The notes: generated from the sequence alone by a model not told the origin. Positions 1 through 9,327 are shown, counted from the first letter of the stretch. The stretch: 61,325 nt of DNA from an uncultured Candidatus Actinomarina sp. (GCA_902626065.1 CACODT010000007.1:1-61325); one strand, 5' to 3'. Made by a program: numbers and translations.

Positions 1-294
1 TTAAATATCTTAAAAGATACCCTATCGACAAGGAAATTTTCTTATTTGACTTCCGTAAAACCTGAAGTAAATGAAGATAATAATATTACTTTGTTCGTTG
101 ATAAAGATAATGAGTTTCTTTTTGATGAGTTAAAGAAAACAACTGAAATAACTGATCTTATTAAATCCGAGGTTGCAAAACTTATGGGTCTGGAAGTAAC
201 AGTGAAGATTGAAATCAGTGAAACAGTAGTTAACAAAGAAGAAGGTGGAATCTCAGCAGCTCAAGAAATATTTGATGTTGAAGATCTTACCTAA
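1..294 (+). CDS. dnaX: DNA polymerase III gamma/tau subunit, C-terminal end (partial)
   Basis: The frame is open from base 1, so this is the 3' end of a gene that begins outside the window; the internal TTG at 46 is not its start. The visible 97 residues have the layout of the C-terminal domain of Gram-positive DnaX: a short lead-in (ILKDTLSTRKFSYL), a strand-like NITLFVDKDNEFLFDEL stretch, then a helix and a final VTVKIEI strand. DnaX builds the clamp-loader complex that places the beta clamp on DNA. The end overlaps the convergent gene at 291 by 4 bases. The call rests on domain pattern only, because the ATPase part is off the window. A different replication or repair protein is possible. 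Confidence 0.55.
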   Translation, partial: LNILKDTLSTRKFSYLTSVKPEVNEDNNITLFVDKDNEFLFDELKKTTEITDLIKSEVAKLMGLEVTVKIEISETVVNKEEGGISAAQEIFDVEDLT

Positions 295-632
295 TTATCT
301 TTAAGATTTAGTTCACTCAAGGCCATGGTTATTCTTCTTGATCCCTGGTTTTGAGCACTTTTACACAACTCAATAAAACTTCTAAGTTCACCGGTTCTAA
401 ATTTTTTCAACTCATCACCAGATGGGATATCTCCATTTCTTTCTCTTTCTAATAATTTAATTTCAATTTCTTTCGCTCTTGCTAAATACGTACTACTTAC
501 TTCAAATAAAGTATCAACCCCTTCAGTTATTGGCGGATTGATATGACCCATAAGTACACTTATATATTCATTAATCTCTTCGTGCAGTTCATCTGCCCCA
601 GATAAGCCTTTTTTTAATGGAAATTTTTGCAT
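291..632 (-). CDS. hypothetical small helical protein
   Basis: I do not recognise this 113-residue protein. It is charged, predicted largely helical, and has no signal peptide, membrane segment or cysteine pair. The central part (about residues 45-75, ending in KLLERERNGDIPSGDEL) looks like a long amphipathic helix, and the C-terminus contains QNQGSRRITMALSEL. It sits immediately downstream of murJ (its start touches the murJ stop at 632), so it is probably co-transcribed with the PHP and murJ genes. Its 3' end overlaps dnaX convergently by 4 bases. Confidence 0.6.
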   Translation of the reverse strand: MQKFPLKKGLSGADELHEEINEYISVLMGHINPPITEGVDTLFEVSSTYLARAKEIEIKLLERERNGDIPSGDELKKFRTGELRSFIELCKSAQNQGSRRITMALSELNLKDN

Positions 633-2125
633 TACTTACTTCTTATATCTATGTATTTCATTTTAATTACATTAACAGACACAATGAATGTCACACCAAT
701 AATTATTGTATATACAAATAATTTTCCAATATTGCTAATTCCTTCAATGGGGATAAATAGAAGTATAAGAAAGGTAAACACTCCAATAAACGTTGAGACT
801 ATTAGATCTTTAACAAGGTTGTTATTAAGAATTTTTTGGTTATCAATTCTTAAAGTGCTAAGTAAAACTAGTGAATACGCAAATAAAGGAATAATGATTA
901 ATATTGCATAATTGGTCTCTGACTGATTTTGGGTATTGAATATAAGTATTGTTGATAAAATAGTTGCAGCAGTTCCAATCAAAACGGGATACCAGTATTT
1001 ACTTTGTATATAGAAAGATCTAGTTACGATCTGATTGATTGACCAAGGTAGGATAGCAAATGAAACAATAGACATAATTGAACTAACTCTCACTACATCA
1101 CTGTTATCAAATGCTCCTCTTTCGTACACAAGACTTACAATTCCCTCACTATTCGTAATAAAAAGCAAAACAATTGCCAGATTTAAAATATATAAAATTG
1201 AAATTTGACGCCTAATTAAATCTCTTAGATCTTTAAATTTTTCATTCACGTATAAATTTGATAGAGTTGGAAAACTTGCGACACCTACTGCTTGTGCCAA
1301 AACACCTACCGGTAGAATTGCTACCCTCCTTGCATATCTAAATGAAGCTATTGCTCCAACGCTAAGAAATGATCCAAAAATTCGGAACAGTTGCTCGTCC
1401 ATTACTGCAATAGATTGGCCAACTATAAGTGGAAGCGATATTTTGAAATATTGTTTGAGATATTTAGAACTGGGCGTGACTAATTTTAAACTTAAACCAA
1501 CTTTTTTTAATCCAATTATCTGAACTAATATATGACCAATAAATGAACCTATGAATCCTCCAATAGCAAAACCATACACTGTTGACTCAGGTGATGAGGA
1601 ATACATCCATCCAAACAAAATTATTGAAAGATTGTAAATTACGGGAGCCAAAGCAGCATAAATAAACGCATTCTTGTAATATTGATAAGCCATCATCATC
1701 GCTCCTGAAAAAAAGAAGACTTGGCTAAAAATAATTGGAATAAAAACTTTAACAAAAAGATCAGGGTCATTAACACTAAATATATCTGCAATTTCATACC
1801 TTATAAAAAAGCAAAGAATTGAAAAAATTAAAAATACTAATGTTAAGCCACTTAGTATTGAAAGAAAATAATTATTTAAGATTTTTGGATCTTCTTTCTC
1901 AAATTTTGAAAGAAGTGGAATTAAAGTGATTGCAAGATATCCACCTGCTGATAAGTAAAACAAGAAATCGGGAATAACGAAGGCTAAATCTAAAGTATCT
2001 GTTGCAGATGATATGCCTGTCCATTTTGCAAGAAGAATCTCCCTAGCAAATCCGAAAACTCGGCTCATAAGATAAGCTATTGAAATAATTGAAATTGGAC
2101 CTAATAATTTTTTATAATTTTGCAT
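632..2125 (-). CDS. murJ: MurJ/MviN lipid II flippase
   Basis: This 497-residue polytopic membrane protein belongs to the MurJ (MviN) branch of the MOP exporter superfamily, which flips lipid II across the cytoplasmic membrane for peptidoglycan synthesis. Visible features are the family N-terminus (SRVFGFAREILLAKWTG), about 14 hydrophobic segments, the central DEQLFRIFGSFLSVGAIASF motif and ARRVAILPVGVLAQAVGVASFP, all typical of MurJ. Length is normal for a MurJ core without the C-terminal pseudokinase extension of mycobacterial MviN. The start overlaps the upstream PHP gene by 14 bases, implying translational coupling. Confidence 0.92.
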   Translation of the reverse strand: MQNYKKLLGPISIISIAYLMSRVFGFAREILLAKWTGISSATDTLDLAFVIPDFLFYLSAGGYLAITLIPLLSKFEKEDPKILNNYFLSILSGLTLVFLIFSILCFFIRYEIADIFSVNDPDLFVKVFIPIIFSQVFFFSGAMMMAYQYYKNAFIYAALAPVIYNLSIILFGWMYSSSPESTVYGFAIGGFIGSFIGHILVQIIGLKKVGLSLKLVTPSSKYLKQYFKISLPLIVGQSIAVMDEQLFRIFGSFLSVGAIASFRYARRVAILPVGVLAQAVGVASFPTLSNLYVNEKFKDLRDLIRRQISILYILNLAIVLLFITNSEGIVSLVYERGAFDNSDVVRVSSIMSIVSFAILPWSINQIVTRSFYIQSKYWYPVLIGTAATILSTILIFNTQNQSETNYAILIIIPLFAYSLVLLSTLRIDNQKILNNNLVKDLIVSTFIGVFTFLILLFIPIEGISNIGKLFVYTIIIGVTFIVSVNVIKMKYIDIRSK

Positions 2126-2990
2126 GTTTTTCTTTCATTGCCTCAATTAGTTCGTACGAAATATTTAAACGGTTACTTTCATAACCAAATCCTATATTTA
2201 TATCTGGTTTATTATCACCGTGATAATCAGAACCGCCAGATTTGAGCAAACTCATACTATTTACAATATCTTCTAAATTTTTTGAAGTTGTCTTTGAATA
2301 GCTTGAATAATACGTCTCAACTCCATCAATTCCGAGTGCTTTTAATTTTTTTAGTTTTTCAACAAAGGTATCGTTTTGCCAACTTTTTTTAAAGGAATAA
2401 TCTTTATTACTCATCAGGGTATGAGGATGTGCAAGAAACACTAAACACCGTGACTCTTTTGCGATGTCGATAACCTCATCTATTGGATTTTGATGAATTC
2501 TTGAATCTCCTATTTGACCATTTCCCAAATATTTCTGAAATGCTTCATTCAATGAACTCACGTATCCTTTTGATTTCATAAGGTTTGCAATATGGGGTCT
2601 TCCAGGTACTTTTGTCTCTAAGTCATCAAGTTCTTTTTTTTCAATCTTGATACCAACAGTATTTAATTTATCTAATATTTCATAATTTCTAATTTTCTTT
2701 TCCTCACGGATCTTTGAAAGTAATTCGAAGAGAGGGGTGTCCTTTTTTAAAAAGTAAATCAGCAAATGTATCCCTCCAAAAGGATTATTAATCTCTAAGT
2801 AATCCCAACTTACGCTCATCTCAACTCCTGGAATAATTTCAATTGATTGGTTAATTTCTACATCCGATAAAAATTCGTGATCTGTAATAGAAATGGCCTG
2901 TAATTGTTGATTGATGGCTATATCAATAATATCTTCGATCTTGTCAGTTCCATCAGAGTTTGACGAGTGAATATGGAGATCAATGCTCAT
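2112..2990 (-). CDS. PHP-domain phosphoesterase (TrpH/YciV-like)
   Basis: This 292-residue PHP-family metallo-phosphoesterase has all the metal-binding motifs in order: DLHIHSSNSDGT at the N-terminus, ITDHEF near residue 38, the PGVEMS motif, LAHPHTL in the second half, and GSDYHGD near the C-terminus. This subfamily includes RNase AM / nucleoside 3',5'-bisphosphate phosphatases of the TrpH (YciV) type, which trim short RNAs or degrade pAp. The precise substrate cannot be read from sequence. It is the first gene of the minus-strand group with murJ and the helical protein, divergent from lysC. Confidence 0.85.
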   Translation of the reverse strand: MSIDLHIHSSNSDGTDKIEDIIDIAINQQLQAISITDHEFLSDVEINQSIEIIPGVEMSVSWDYLEINNPFGGIHLLIYFLKKDTPLFELLSKIREEKKIRNYEILDKLNTVGIKIEKKELDDLETKVPGRPHIANLMKSKGYVSSLNEAFQKYLGNGQIGDSRIHQNPIDEVIDIAKESRCLVFLAHPHTLMSNKDYSFKKSWQNDTFVEKLKKLKALGIDGVETYYSSYSKTTSKNLEDIVNSMSLLKSGGSDYHGDNKPDINIGFGYESNRLNISYELIEAMKEKHAKL

Positions 2991-3046
2991 TAAATCTAGA
3001 ATACTAGCTCTGTTAAATCTTTAATAAACTCATTAGAATGTTTCAG

Positions 3047-4255
3047 ATGAATTTAATAGTACAAAAATTTGGTGGAACTAGTGTAGAAAATCCTGAAACA
3101 CTGAAAATTGTTGCGCAGAAAATAATTGATTGTAAAAAAAGTGGCAATGAAGTTGTCGTAGTTGTTTCTGCTATGGGGTCAAGTACGGACGAATTAATCG
3201 AGCTTGCAAATGAACTTTCAGATACTCCATCACCTCGAGAAATGGATATGTTGTTATCTGCAGGAGAAAGAATAACAATGTCACTGTTAGCTATGCATCT
3301 CAACAATCTTGGTTATGAATCATTTTCCTTAACAGGATCACAGGCAGGAATCACAACTACATCACGCCATGGGATGGCTGAGATTGAAAACATTTCCGGG
3401 GAAAGAGTCAAAGAGGGAATTGATGAAGGAAAAATTGTTATAGTCGCTGGATTTCAAGGAGTTAATAAAGAAACTAAAGAAATCACAACGCTTGGTAGAG
3501 GTGGGTCAGATGCAACAGCTGTTGCATTAGCTGCCGCGCTTGGGGCTGATAAGTGTGAAATTTATACAGATGTAGAAGGTGTCTTTACAGCCGATCCAAG
3601 AATAGTGGATAATGCCAGGCTTTTAAATGAGATTACTTATGAAGAAATGCTTGAAATGGCTTCATCAGGTGCGAAGGTTTTAATGGCTAGATCTGTAGAA
3701 TTTGGTAGAAGGTATAATGTACCAATAATTGTAAAGCCAACTTTTAGTAATGGTTTAGGAACAATTGTAAAGGAAAAAGTAATGGAACAAGCTATTGTCA
3801 GTGGTGTTACTCATAATGATAAAGAAATAAAATTTACATTATTTGGGGTACCGGATCAACCTGGGATTGCTGGAAAAGTGTTCGGACCTTTATCAGAAAA
3901 TGGTGTTGTTGTTGATATGATTGTACAAAATGTGTCAAAAGATTCAAAAACGGATATAAGTTTTACTGCTCCTCTTGAGCAGAAATCCAAAGTAGAAAAA
4001 ATATTAAATGATTTATCAAATGAACTAAATGCAGAAGGGGCAGATTCAGATTCAAATATTGCTAGAGTTTCCGTGATCGGAGCAGGCATGAAAGCAGAGT
4101 CTGGTATTGCATCAAAAATGTTTTCAATACTCGGTGAAAATAAAATAAATATTGCAATGATTTCAACATCTCCGATTCGAATTTCGTGCGTTGTAAATAA
4201 AGATGATATGCAAAAAGCAATAGATTCTTTACATCAGGAATTTATTGAATTTTAA
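3047..4255 (+). CDS. lysC: aspartokinase
   Basis: Aspartate kinase phosphorylates L-aspartate to start lysine, threonine and methionine (and diaminopimelate) synthesis. The N-terminal KFGGTSV nucleotide motif, the GRGGSDATAVALAAALGAD motif and EIYTDVEGVFTADPRIV are all present. The last ~150 residues form a pair of ACT regulatory domains (DQPGIAGKVF, then a second with ARVSVIGAGM), so lysine/threonine feedback is likely. I prefer the ATG at 3047 because the protein then begins MNLIVQKFGGTS like its relatives; an in-frame ATG at 3038 adds three residues. Its TAA is immediately followed by the asd ATG, so the two form one operon. Confidence 0.96.
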   Translation: MNLIVQKFGGTSVENPETLKIVAQKIIDCKKSGNEVVVVVSAMGSSTDELIELANELSDTPSPREMDMLLSAGERITMSLLAMHLNNLGYESFSLTGSQAGITTTSRHGMAEIENISGERVKEGIDEGKIVIVAGFQGVNKETKEITTLGRGGSDATAVALAAALGADKCEIYTDVEGVFTADPRIVDNARLLNEITYEEMLEMASSGAKVLMARSVEFGRRYNVPIIVKPTFSNGLGTIVKEKVMEQAIVSGVTHNDKEIKFTLFGVPDQPGIAGKVFGPLSENGVVVDMIVQNVSKDSKTDISFTAPLEQKSKVEKILNDLSNELNAEGADSDSNIARVSVIGAGMKAESGIASKMFSILGENKINIAMISTSPIRISCVVNKDDMQKAIDSLHQEFIEF

Positions 4256-5257
4256 ATGAAAATTGCAATTGTTGGAGCGACTGGCCTTGTTGGGAGAAAA
4301 ATAATTCAGCTATGCGAAGAGTATTTTGAAAAATCTGTTGAGTATCACTTATATGCTTCAAAAGATTCAGAAGGAAAAAAATTATTAGTTAATACAAAAG
4401 AAATTGCTATCAGAGAATTAACTTCTAAAAATCTTGAGTCATGTGATTTAGCATTATTTTCAGCAGGAGGAGAAAGATCTAAGGAATTTGCAAACGAGTT
4501 TGTAGACATGGGAGCATTCGTAATTGATAATTCATCAACATTTAGAATGGAAAAAACAATACCCCTTGTTGTTTATGGCATTAATGAAAATGTAATTGAA
4601 AAAAATTCTAAAATTATAGCAAACCCAAATTGCACAACTATGGCTTTAGTAATGGCATTAAAACCTCTTCATGATTGTTTTAATTTGGTAGGTATTGTTC
4701 CTGTTTCTTATCAAGCTGTTTCAGGATCTGGCAAGAGTGCTATTGAATCATTAGAAAATGAATTATCAAACTTATCAAATCCTGGTTCAGCACCAAAAAA
4801 AAATTATTATGATTCTCAAATAGCGAAAAATGTTATACCAATTGCTGGAAATATGACAGAAAATGGGTATACAGATGAAGAAATAAAATTTTCAAACGAA
4901 TCAAAAAAGATTTTAGATTTACCAGATTTAAATGTTGAGCCATCGAATGCAAGAGTTGGAGTAGATACAGGACATGGAATATTTTGTAGTGCAACATTTG
5001 AAAATAGCGTTGAAGTATCTAAAGCTATCGAGTCAATAAATTCTTTTGAAGGAGTTGAATACTGGAATGATTCTTATCCTACCCCTATTGACGCAGAGGG
5101 TAATAAAAATATTTTGGTTTCTAGGATGAGGGTTGGATTAACAAGTGACAAAATTTTAAATTTTTGGGCAGTTGGAGATAATCTTTTAAAAGGGGCAGCT
5201 CTTAATGCTGTTCAAATTGCGAAACACATAAGCAATAATGATTTCTATACCAAATAA
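4256..5257 (+). CDS. asd: aspartate-semialdehyde dehydrogenase
   Basis: This 333-residue enzyme reduces aspartyl phosphate to aspartate semialdehyde with NADPH, the step after LysC. The NADP-binding GATGLVG is at residues 7-13, the catalytic cysteine lies in NPNCTT (Cys126), and the active-site histidine region reads VGVDTGHGIFCSATFE. Length is normal. The start codon follows the lysC stop with no gap. The end overlaps the next gene (acyltransferase) by 20 bases. Confidence 0.96.
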   Translation: MKIAIVGATGLVGRKIIQLCEEYFEKSVEYHLYASKDSEGKKLLVNTKEIAIRELTSKNLESCDLALFSAGGERSKEFANEFVDMGAFVIDNSSTFRMEKTIPLVVYGINENVIEKNSKIIANPNCTTMALVMALKPLHDCFNLVGIVPVSYQAVSGSGKSAIESLENELSNLSNPGSAPKKNYYDSQIAKNVIPIAGNMTENGYTDEEIKFSNESKKILDLPDLNVEPSNARVGVDTGHGIFCSATFENSVEVSKAIESINSFEGVEYWNDSYPTPIDAEGNKNILVSRMRVGLTSDKILNFWAVGDNLLKGAALNAVQIAKHISNNDFYTK

Positions 5258-5909
5258 CGTTCCAAGAAAAAAAAGGATTTTTTTAGGACCTTTAAGCAGG
5301 AAACTACTAAAAATTTCTAAATGGGATATTACTGGAGAATTCCCAAATTATAAAAAAATTATTTTAATTGGGATTCCACATACAGCTAATAGAGATGCTT
5401 GGTATGCCCTTCTTGCAATACTAGCTTTAGATTTAAAAATAAATTTTTTTGGAGCAAGATGGATATTTACTAGACTTCCTAGTCCTTACACCTTTTCTAA
5501 AGATGTTGATAGGTTAGGAATTCCTTGGCCATTAGGATGGCTACAAAAAATTATTCTTTTAAAATTAGGTGGTATTCCAGTGTACAGAAATAAGTCGAAG
5601 GGTTTGATTAAAGGTGCAATTAAAGAATTTTCAAAGATGGATGAATATATTCTTGCAATTGCTCCTGAAGCGGGAACGGAACAAGCTAGAAAATTTAGAA
5701 GTGGGTTTTATTATTTAGCCAAAGAACTTAACATTCCTTACTTGCCTATTGAGTTAGATTTTAAAAATAGACGTTTCCATATTCAGAAGGAACAATTTGT
5801 GTCTTTGTCGTTTGAAGAAGAGTCTTTAAAAATTATCTCGCTTTTCGAAGGTGTAGGAGGAGCTTTAAGAGAATTTAAAATGCTAGAAGAAGAGGAACAA
5901 AAAGACTAA
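5238..5909 (+). CDS. 1-acyl-glycerol-3-phosphate acyltransferase family protein
   Basis: This 223-residue PlsC-type (LPLAT) acyltransferase probably acylates lysophosphatidate or a related lipid at the inner membrane. It has the acceptor motif PHTANRDAW (the NHxxxxD block of the family, H and D four residues apart) and the third family block as PEAGTEQARKFRSGFYYLA. Hydrophobic stretches (YALLAILALDL, WPLGWLQKIILLKL) suggest membrane association. The start lies inside asd (20-base overlap); its end overlaps the convergent DUF554 gene by 35 bases, which is large for a convergent pair. The exact acceptor lipid is unknown. Confidence 0.82.
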   Translation: MISIPNNVPRKKRIFLGPLSRKLLKISKWDITGEFPNYKKIILIGIPHTANRDAWYALLAILALDLKINFFGARWIFTRLPSPYTFSKDVDRLGIPWPLGWLQKIILLKLGGIPVYRNKSKGLIKGAIKEFSKMDEYILAIAPEAGTEQARKFRSGFYYLAKELNIPYLPIELDFKNRRFHIQKEQFVSLSFEEESLKIISLFEGVGGALREFKMLEEEEQKD

Positions 5910-6591
5910 GAAGATAATTTCCGACAGGAATTTTTTTTATTCCTAATAAATTTATACCAACACCAATTAATAAAACTCCACCAATTCCTGCAATTGAATC
6001 TGAGATCCATGATTCAATATTTGAATTTATTAATAAAGCGCAAAGTGTAAAAAATCCTTGATAAATTAATATTGATACTCCTGAATATACTGCACCTTTT
6101 CCACCGCTCGATGTTATAAAGATTACTAAGAAGCAATCAAGGGCAGTTTTTATTAGAAGTAACTCTAAATTTGATTCAATTACATCAAAAAAGGGACCGA
6201 TAATTGCTAAAGGTCCAGTAATTACAATCAATGTTGTTGTTAAATAACTTTCAATAAATTTTGATTGATCATTATTACCTTTCTCAAACTTAATATATAA
6301 ATAATCACCAAATTTTTTAATTCTTTCCTCAATCTTTAAAAGGTTCCCAAGAATAGCTCCTAAGATTATTGCTAAAAGAGTAAATATAAAACCTGAGACT
6401 TCAAAGTTTATGATAGTGATAGTGTTGGGGCTTTTTAATGTCTCTCTAAAACCTAAAGCTAAAACAAGTAAACCAAGTGGGAGAAGGTTTTCATCAAAGT
6501 TTTTTAACTCTTTTCTAAATACAGTTCTTGCTATTATTCCGGCAATTATTACACCAAAACCATTAATCAAAGTTCCTATTCCTGGTATCAT
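5875..6591 (-). CDS. DUF554 family membrane protein
   Basis: This 238-residue integral membrane protein has about seven hydrophobic segments and matches the DUF554 (YdfK/YqgA) pattern: an N-terminal [16 protein letters not shown], then [12 protein letters not shown], a glycine-rich [18 protein letters not shown], and the C-terminal [21 protein letters not shown] transport role is assumed for the family but the substrate is unknown. Its start overlaps dcd by 4 bases, so it is translated from the same minus-strand message. Confidence 0.82.
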   Translation of the reverse strand: MIPGIGTLINGFGVIIAGIIARTVFRKELKNFDENLLPLGLLVLALGFRETLKSPNTITIINFEVSGFIFTLLAIILGAILGNLLKIEERIKKFGDYLYIKFEKGNNDQSKFIESYLTTTLIVITGPLAIIGPFFDVIESNLELLLIKTALDCFLVIFITSSGGKGAVYSGVSILIYQGFFTLCALLINSNIESWISDSIAGIGGVLLIGVGINLLGIKKIPVGNYLLSLFVPLLLAF

Positions 6592-7157
6592 TTTTTCTCA
6601 AAATCGTTGTGACTTTTACTAGGAGTTGGGCCTTGTTGACCTTGATATTTACTACCGTAAGTTTCGTCACCATATTTTGCTTCTGAAGGAGAATTTAAGT
6701 AATAAAAAGATATTTGCCCAATTTTCATTTCTGGATAAATTTTTATAGGCAAATTTGCAACATTCGATAGTTCAAGAGTCAAATAACCTGAAAATCCAGG
6801 ATCTACAAAACCTGCTGTTGAATGAATAAGCAAGCCGATTCTTCCCAGAGACGATTTACCTTCAAGTCTTGCCACAATTTTATTTGATAATGTTACTTTT
6901 TCATAAGTAGTTCCTAAAACAAACTCACCAGGGTGGAGTACAAAGGGTTCATCAATTGAAGCCTCTATAAGCGTAGTTAAATCTTCTTGAGGTGCTTTTG
7001 GATCTATGTGACTGTATTTATGATTTTCAAAAACTCTGAATTGTGTTCCAGCTCTTAAATCAACACTTGAAGGTTGAATAAAATTTTTTTCAAGGGGTGA
7101 TATCTCAATCCATTTATCCTCTAAAGCTTTTTTTATATCATTATCTGAAAGCATCAT
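6588..7157 (-). CDS. dcd: dCTP deaminase, probably bifunctional dUMP-forming
   Basis: This enzyme makes dUMP precursor for thymidylate by deaminating dCTP. The 189-residue protein carries LEGKSSLGR (about 98-106), [13 protein letters not shown], the LTLEL segment with the catalytic glutamate (about residue 129), and the C-terminal GQQGPTPS phosphate-closing loop. The very close fit to the mycobacterial Dcd pattern ([24 protein letters not shown]) suggests the form that deaminates dCTP and also hydrolyses the dUTP to dUMP. That bifunctionality is inferred from family. Two adjacent ATG codons (7157 and 7154) follow a GAGGA; either could be used. Confidence 0.93.
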   Translation of the reverse strand: MMLSDNDIKKALEDKWIEISPLEKNFIQPSSVDLRAGTQFRVFENHKYSHIDPKAPQEDLTTLIEASIDEPFVLHPGEFVLGTTYEKVTLSNKIVARLEGKSSLGRIGLLIHSTAGFVDPGFSGYLTLELSNVANLPIKIYPEMKIGQISFYYLNSPSEAKYGDETYGSKYQGQQGPTPSKSHNDFEKK

Positions 7158-7199
7158 TCCTCATGTTTAAAGAATATACTAACTAAAAAATTGTGATTT

Positions 7200-7400
7200 T
7201 TAGTTATTTAACAAAGAAGCTATAGTCCACACAGTTATGACAAAACCCACAGTCCCTAAAAAAATAGTTCTTGATTGATAAAATTTTTCATTATTTTTAT
7301 TTTTATTTATGAAAGCAAATAAACTTCCAGCAAACATAGCTGAACCCATACCTAACATTAAAAGTCTTATCGTTAAATCAAGAGCAAATGGGTCATTCAT
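7200..7400 (-). CDS. small two-TM membrane protein, hypothetical
   Basis: I do not recognise this protein. From the ATG at 7400 it has 66 residues (MNDPFALDL...) with two hydrophobic helices, LLMLGMGSAMFAGSLFAFI and FLGTVGFVITVWTIASLL, separated by a short charged loop (NKNKNNEKFYQSR). A longer reading from 7436 would overlap the divergent kinase start by 10 bases and adds an asparagine-rich tail, so the shorter form is preferred. Confidence 0.6.
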   Translation of the reverse strand: MNDPFALDLTIRLLMLGMGSAMFAGSLFAFINKNKNNEKFYQSRTIFLGTVGFVITVWTIASLLNN

Positions 7401-7426
7401 GACATTATTGTTATCATAATAAAATA

Positions 7427-8272
7427 ATGGATACAAAAAAAATTATTGATATATTTAATAAATTTGATATTTCATCGATTAAGGATGAAAACCAAGTTAA
7501 ATTTTCTTCATTGGGAAGTGTTACAAACTTAAACTACAAGGTAGAGATAAATGAAAAAAAATATGTTCTACGAGTTCCAGGAAAAAATCCAGATTTGATA
7601 AATAGAAATTCTGAAGGAAATAATGAACAATTAATTCAAAATCTTGATATTTCTTTACCTATAATCGCATTTGATAAAGAAACGGGTATAAAGATATCAG
7701 AATTTTATGACAATCTTTATACATGTAGCTCTTCAGACATGCTTGATAAAAAATTTAGAGATGATGCTATCGATCTACTTTTACGACTTCATGAATCAGA
7801 TTTAATATTCGAAGAAAATTTCTCTCCTTTTGAAGTTTTCAAAAAACTAGTAAATACAGAAGATAAATTCGAAAATGAATCAAAGGCTGTAGGTGAAGAT
7901 GTAGTTAAAAAACTAAAAAAGATTGGACTTAGTAGTAAGCCCTGCCATCAGGATCTTTATCATGCAAACTTTGTATATCTTGATAACAAGGCTTACTTAA
8001 TTGATTGGGAGTATTCTTCGCAAGGAGACCCTCTTTTTGATTACGCTGATTTTATATGGCAAAACGAACTCGAAGACAAGTCAGAAATAGTAAACGATAT
8101 TTATAAAAAAATTGGTATCGATGATGAAGAAACCAAAATCAAAATGGAATTATTTCAAATTTTATCAATGTTGACTTGGGGTTTTTGGGCTAAAAGAAAG
8201 TCTCCTCAAGAAAATAGAGGTTATGAAGCATTAGATTCTGCATTAAAAAAATATACAAATAAATTTTCTTAA
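7427..8272 (+). CDS. choline/ethanolamine kinase-like phosphotransferase
   Basis: This 281-residue member of the APH/choline kinase fold has an N-terminal lobe with LGSVTNLNYKVEINEKKYVLRVPG (lysine and arginine of the ATP-binding lobe), the catalytic loop CHQDLYHANFV (HxDxxxxN) and the metal-binding YLIDWEYSSQGDPLFDYAD. The DWEY motif and the residues after it are typical of choline kinases (LicA-like) rather than antibiotic phosphotransferases. The likely role is phosphorylating choline or a related amino alcohol. It is transcribed towards the bS22 gene, with 70 bases between. Confidence 0.82.
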   Translation: MDTKKIIDIFNKFDISSIKDENQVKFSSLGSVTNLNYKVEINEKKYVLRVPGKNPDLINRNSEGNNEQLIQNLDISLPIIAFDKETGIKISEFYDNLYTCSSSDMLDKKFRDDAIDLLLRLHESDLIFEENFSPFEVFKKLVNTEDKFENESKAVGEDVVKKLKKIGLSSKPCHQDLYHANFVYLDNKAYLIDWEYSSQGDPLFDYADFIWQNELEDKSEIVNDIYKKIGIDDEETKIKMELFQILSMLTWGFWAKRKSPQENRGYEALDSALKKYTNKFS

Positions 8273-8342
8273 AAGATTTAACTATATTTACTTACTTGAG
8301 TTAGAATTTCGCAGTTAGGAAAAAAGGAATAATTTTAAATTT

Positions 8343-8438
8343 ATGGGATCTTTGATTAAAAAAAGACGAAAAAAAATGTCTAAGCATAAATATAGAAAAC
8401 GTCGTAAATCAAATAGGCATAAAAAGAAGTCTGCCTAG
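8343..8438 (+). CDS. small ribosomal subunit protein bS22 (AURKAIP1/COX24 type)
   Basis: This 31-codon gene encodes a very basic peptide beginning MGSLIKKRRKKMSKHKYRK and ending in KKKSA. That is the pattern of bS22, the small 30S protein seen in mycobacterial ribosome structures, related to the AURKAIP1/COX24 domain of mitochondrial ribosomes. Its MGS(V/L)IKKRRK(R/K)MSK N-terminus is highly diagnostic and is a hallmark of Actinobacteria. The stop TAG at 8436-8438 overlaps the end of the convergent PAC2 gene by 4 bases. Automated calling usually misses it because of its size. Confidence 0.9.
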   Translation: MGSLIKKRRKKMSKHKYRKRRKSNRHKKKSA

Positions 8439-9286
8439 AACTCTCTTCCCTCGCTGTTAAGAAAATCTTCAATTTCCTCTACAAGGTTATCCTCTGAAAA
8501 GCTATCTTCAATGCTCACCTCTGCTTCTTCTAATTTAGAAACGTATTCGGCAAGATCCTGAGAATTTTCCATTGCCTTACTAATTTTTGTTTCGAATTGT
8601 TGACCTTCGGATTGAATACCAGAATCATCAATATCAACTTTGAGTATTTCAGATGTCTTATTTAATAATGCACCAATACCTTTAGGATATGCCCCAGAAC
8701 TAAGGTAATGAGGAACTGCTGCCCATAAACCTGATGTTTCCACTCCATTACTTCTTAGATCATGTCCAACAACACTAGTAATTCCAGTAGGTCCAGAATA
8801 ATTTGTAGGAAGTACATTAAACCTTGAATTGAAAGTTGGGTCATCACTCACACCAAATATTGGAACAGGTAATGTATGCGCAACTTGGCCAAAGAATGCA
8901 CCAAGAGTCACGGCTTTTTTCACTCCAAGTTCAATAAGCACATCTGATATGTTTTGAGAATATTTCTTCCACTTCATTGATGGTTCTTCACCAAAAACCA
9001 TAATTATTTCTCTTTTAAGTTTGTAATCTTCAATTGAATAAAAAGAAGTTTGAGGCCAGTGGAAGTTCCTTTCTCCGATTGCTTTCACCTCAACCACGGG
9101 TCTTCTCATTTGGTAGTTATAAAATCCTTCAGAGTTGAGCTCTGCAAAGGGCTCTACTTCATATGTTCCGCAAATATTCTCTATGCAACCACTTGCAGTG
9201 TTACCAGCGTCACTCCATCCCTCAAAAGCAAGAATTGCTACAGGATCAGATAGAAGTGGCTTTCTATACCAAACAACATCTTCCAT
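8435..9286 (-). CDS. PAC2 family protein
   Basis: This 283-residue protein matches the actinobacterial PAC2 family, named after a eukaryotic proteasome assembly chaperone. Typical landmarks are LAFEGWSDAGNTAS at the N-terminus, a central VTLGAFFGQVAHTLPVPI segment, GPTGITSVVGHDL, and GLWAAVPHYLSSGAYPKG, followed by an acidic C-terminal tail. The bacterial biochemical role is not established. It is a single-gene unit facing bS22, lying 41 bases from the copA end. Confidence 0.88.
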   Translation of the reverse strand: MEDVVWYRKPLLSDPVAILAFEGWSDAGNTASGCIENICGTYEVEPFAELNSEGFYNYQMRRPVVEVKAIGERNFHWPQTSFYSIEDYKLKREIIMVFGEEPSMKWKKYSQNISDVLIELGVKKAVTLGAFFGQVAHTLPVPIFGVSDDPTFNSRFNVLPTNYSGPTGITSVVGHDLRSNGVETSGLWAAVPHYLSSGAYPKGIGALLNKTSEILKVDIDDSGIQSEGQQFETKISKAMENSQDLAEYVSKLEEAEVSIEDSFSEDNLVEEIEDFLNSEGREF

Positions 9287-9327
9287 AAAAGAAGATTAAT
9301 ATTTAAAAAATTTTATCTTAAAAAAAA

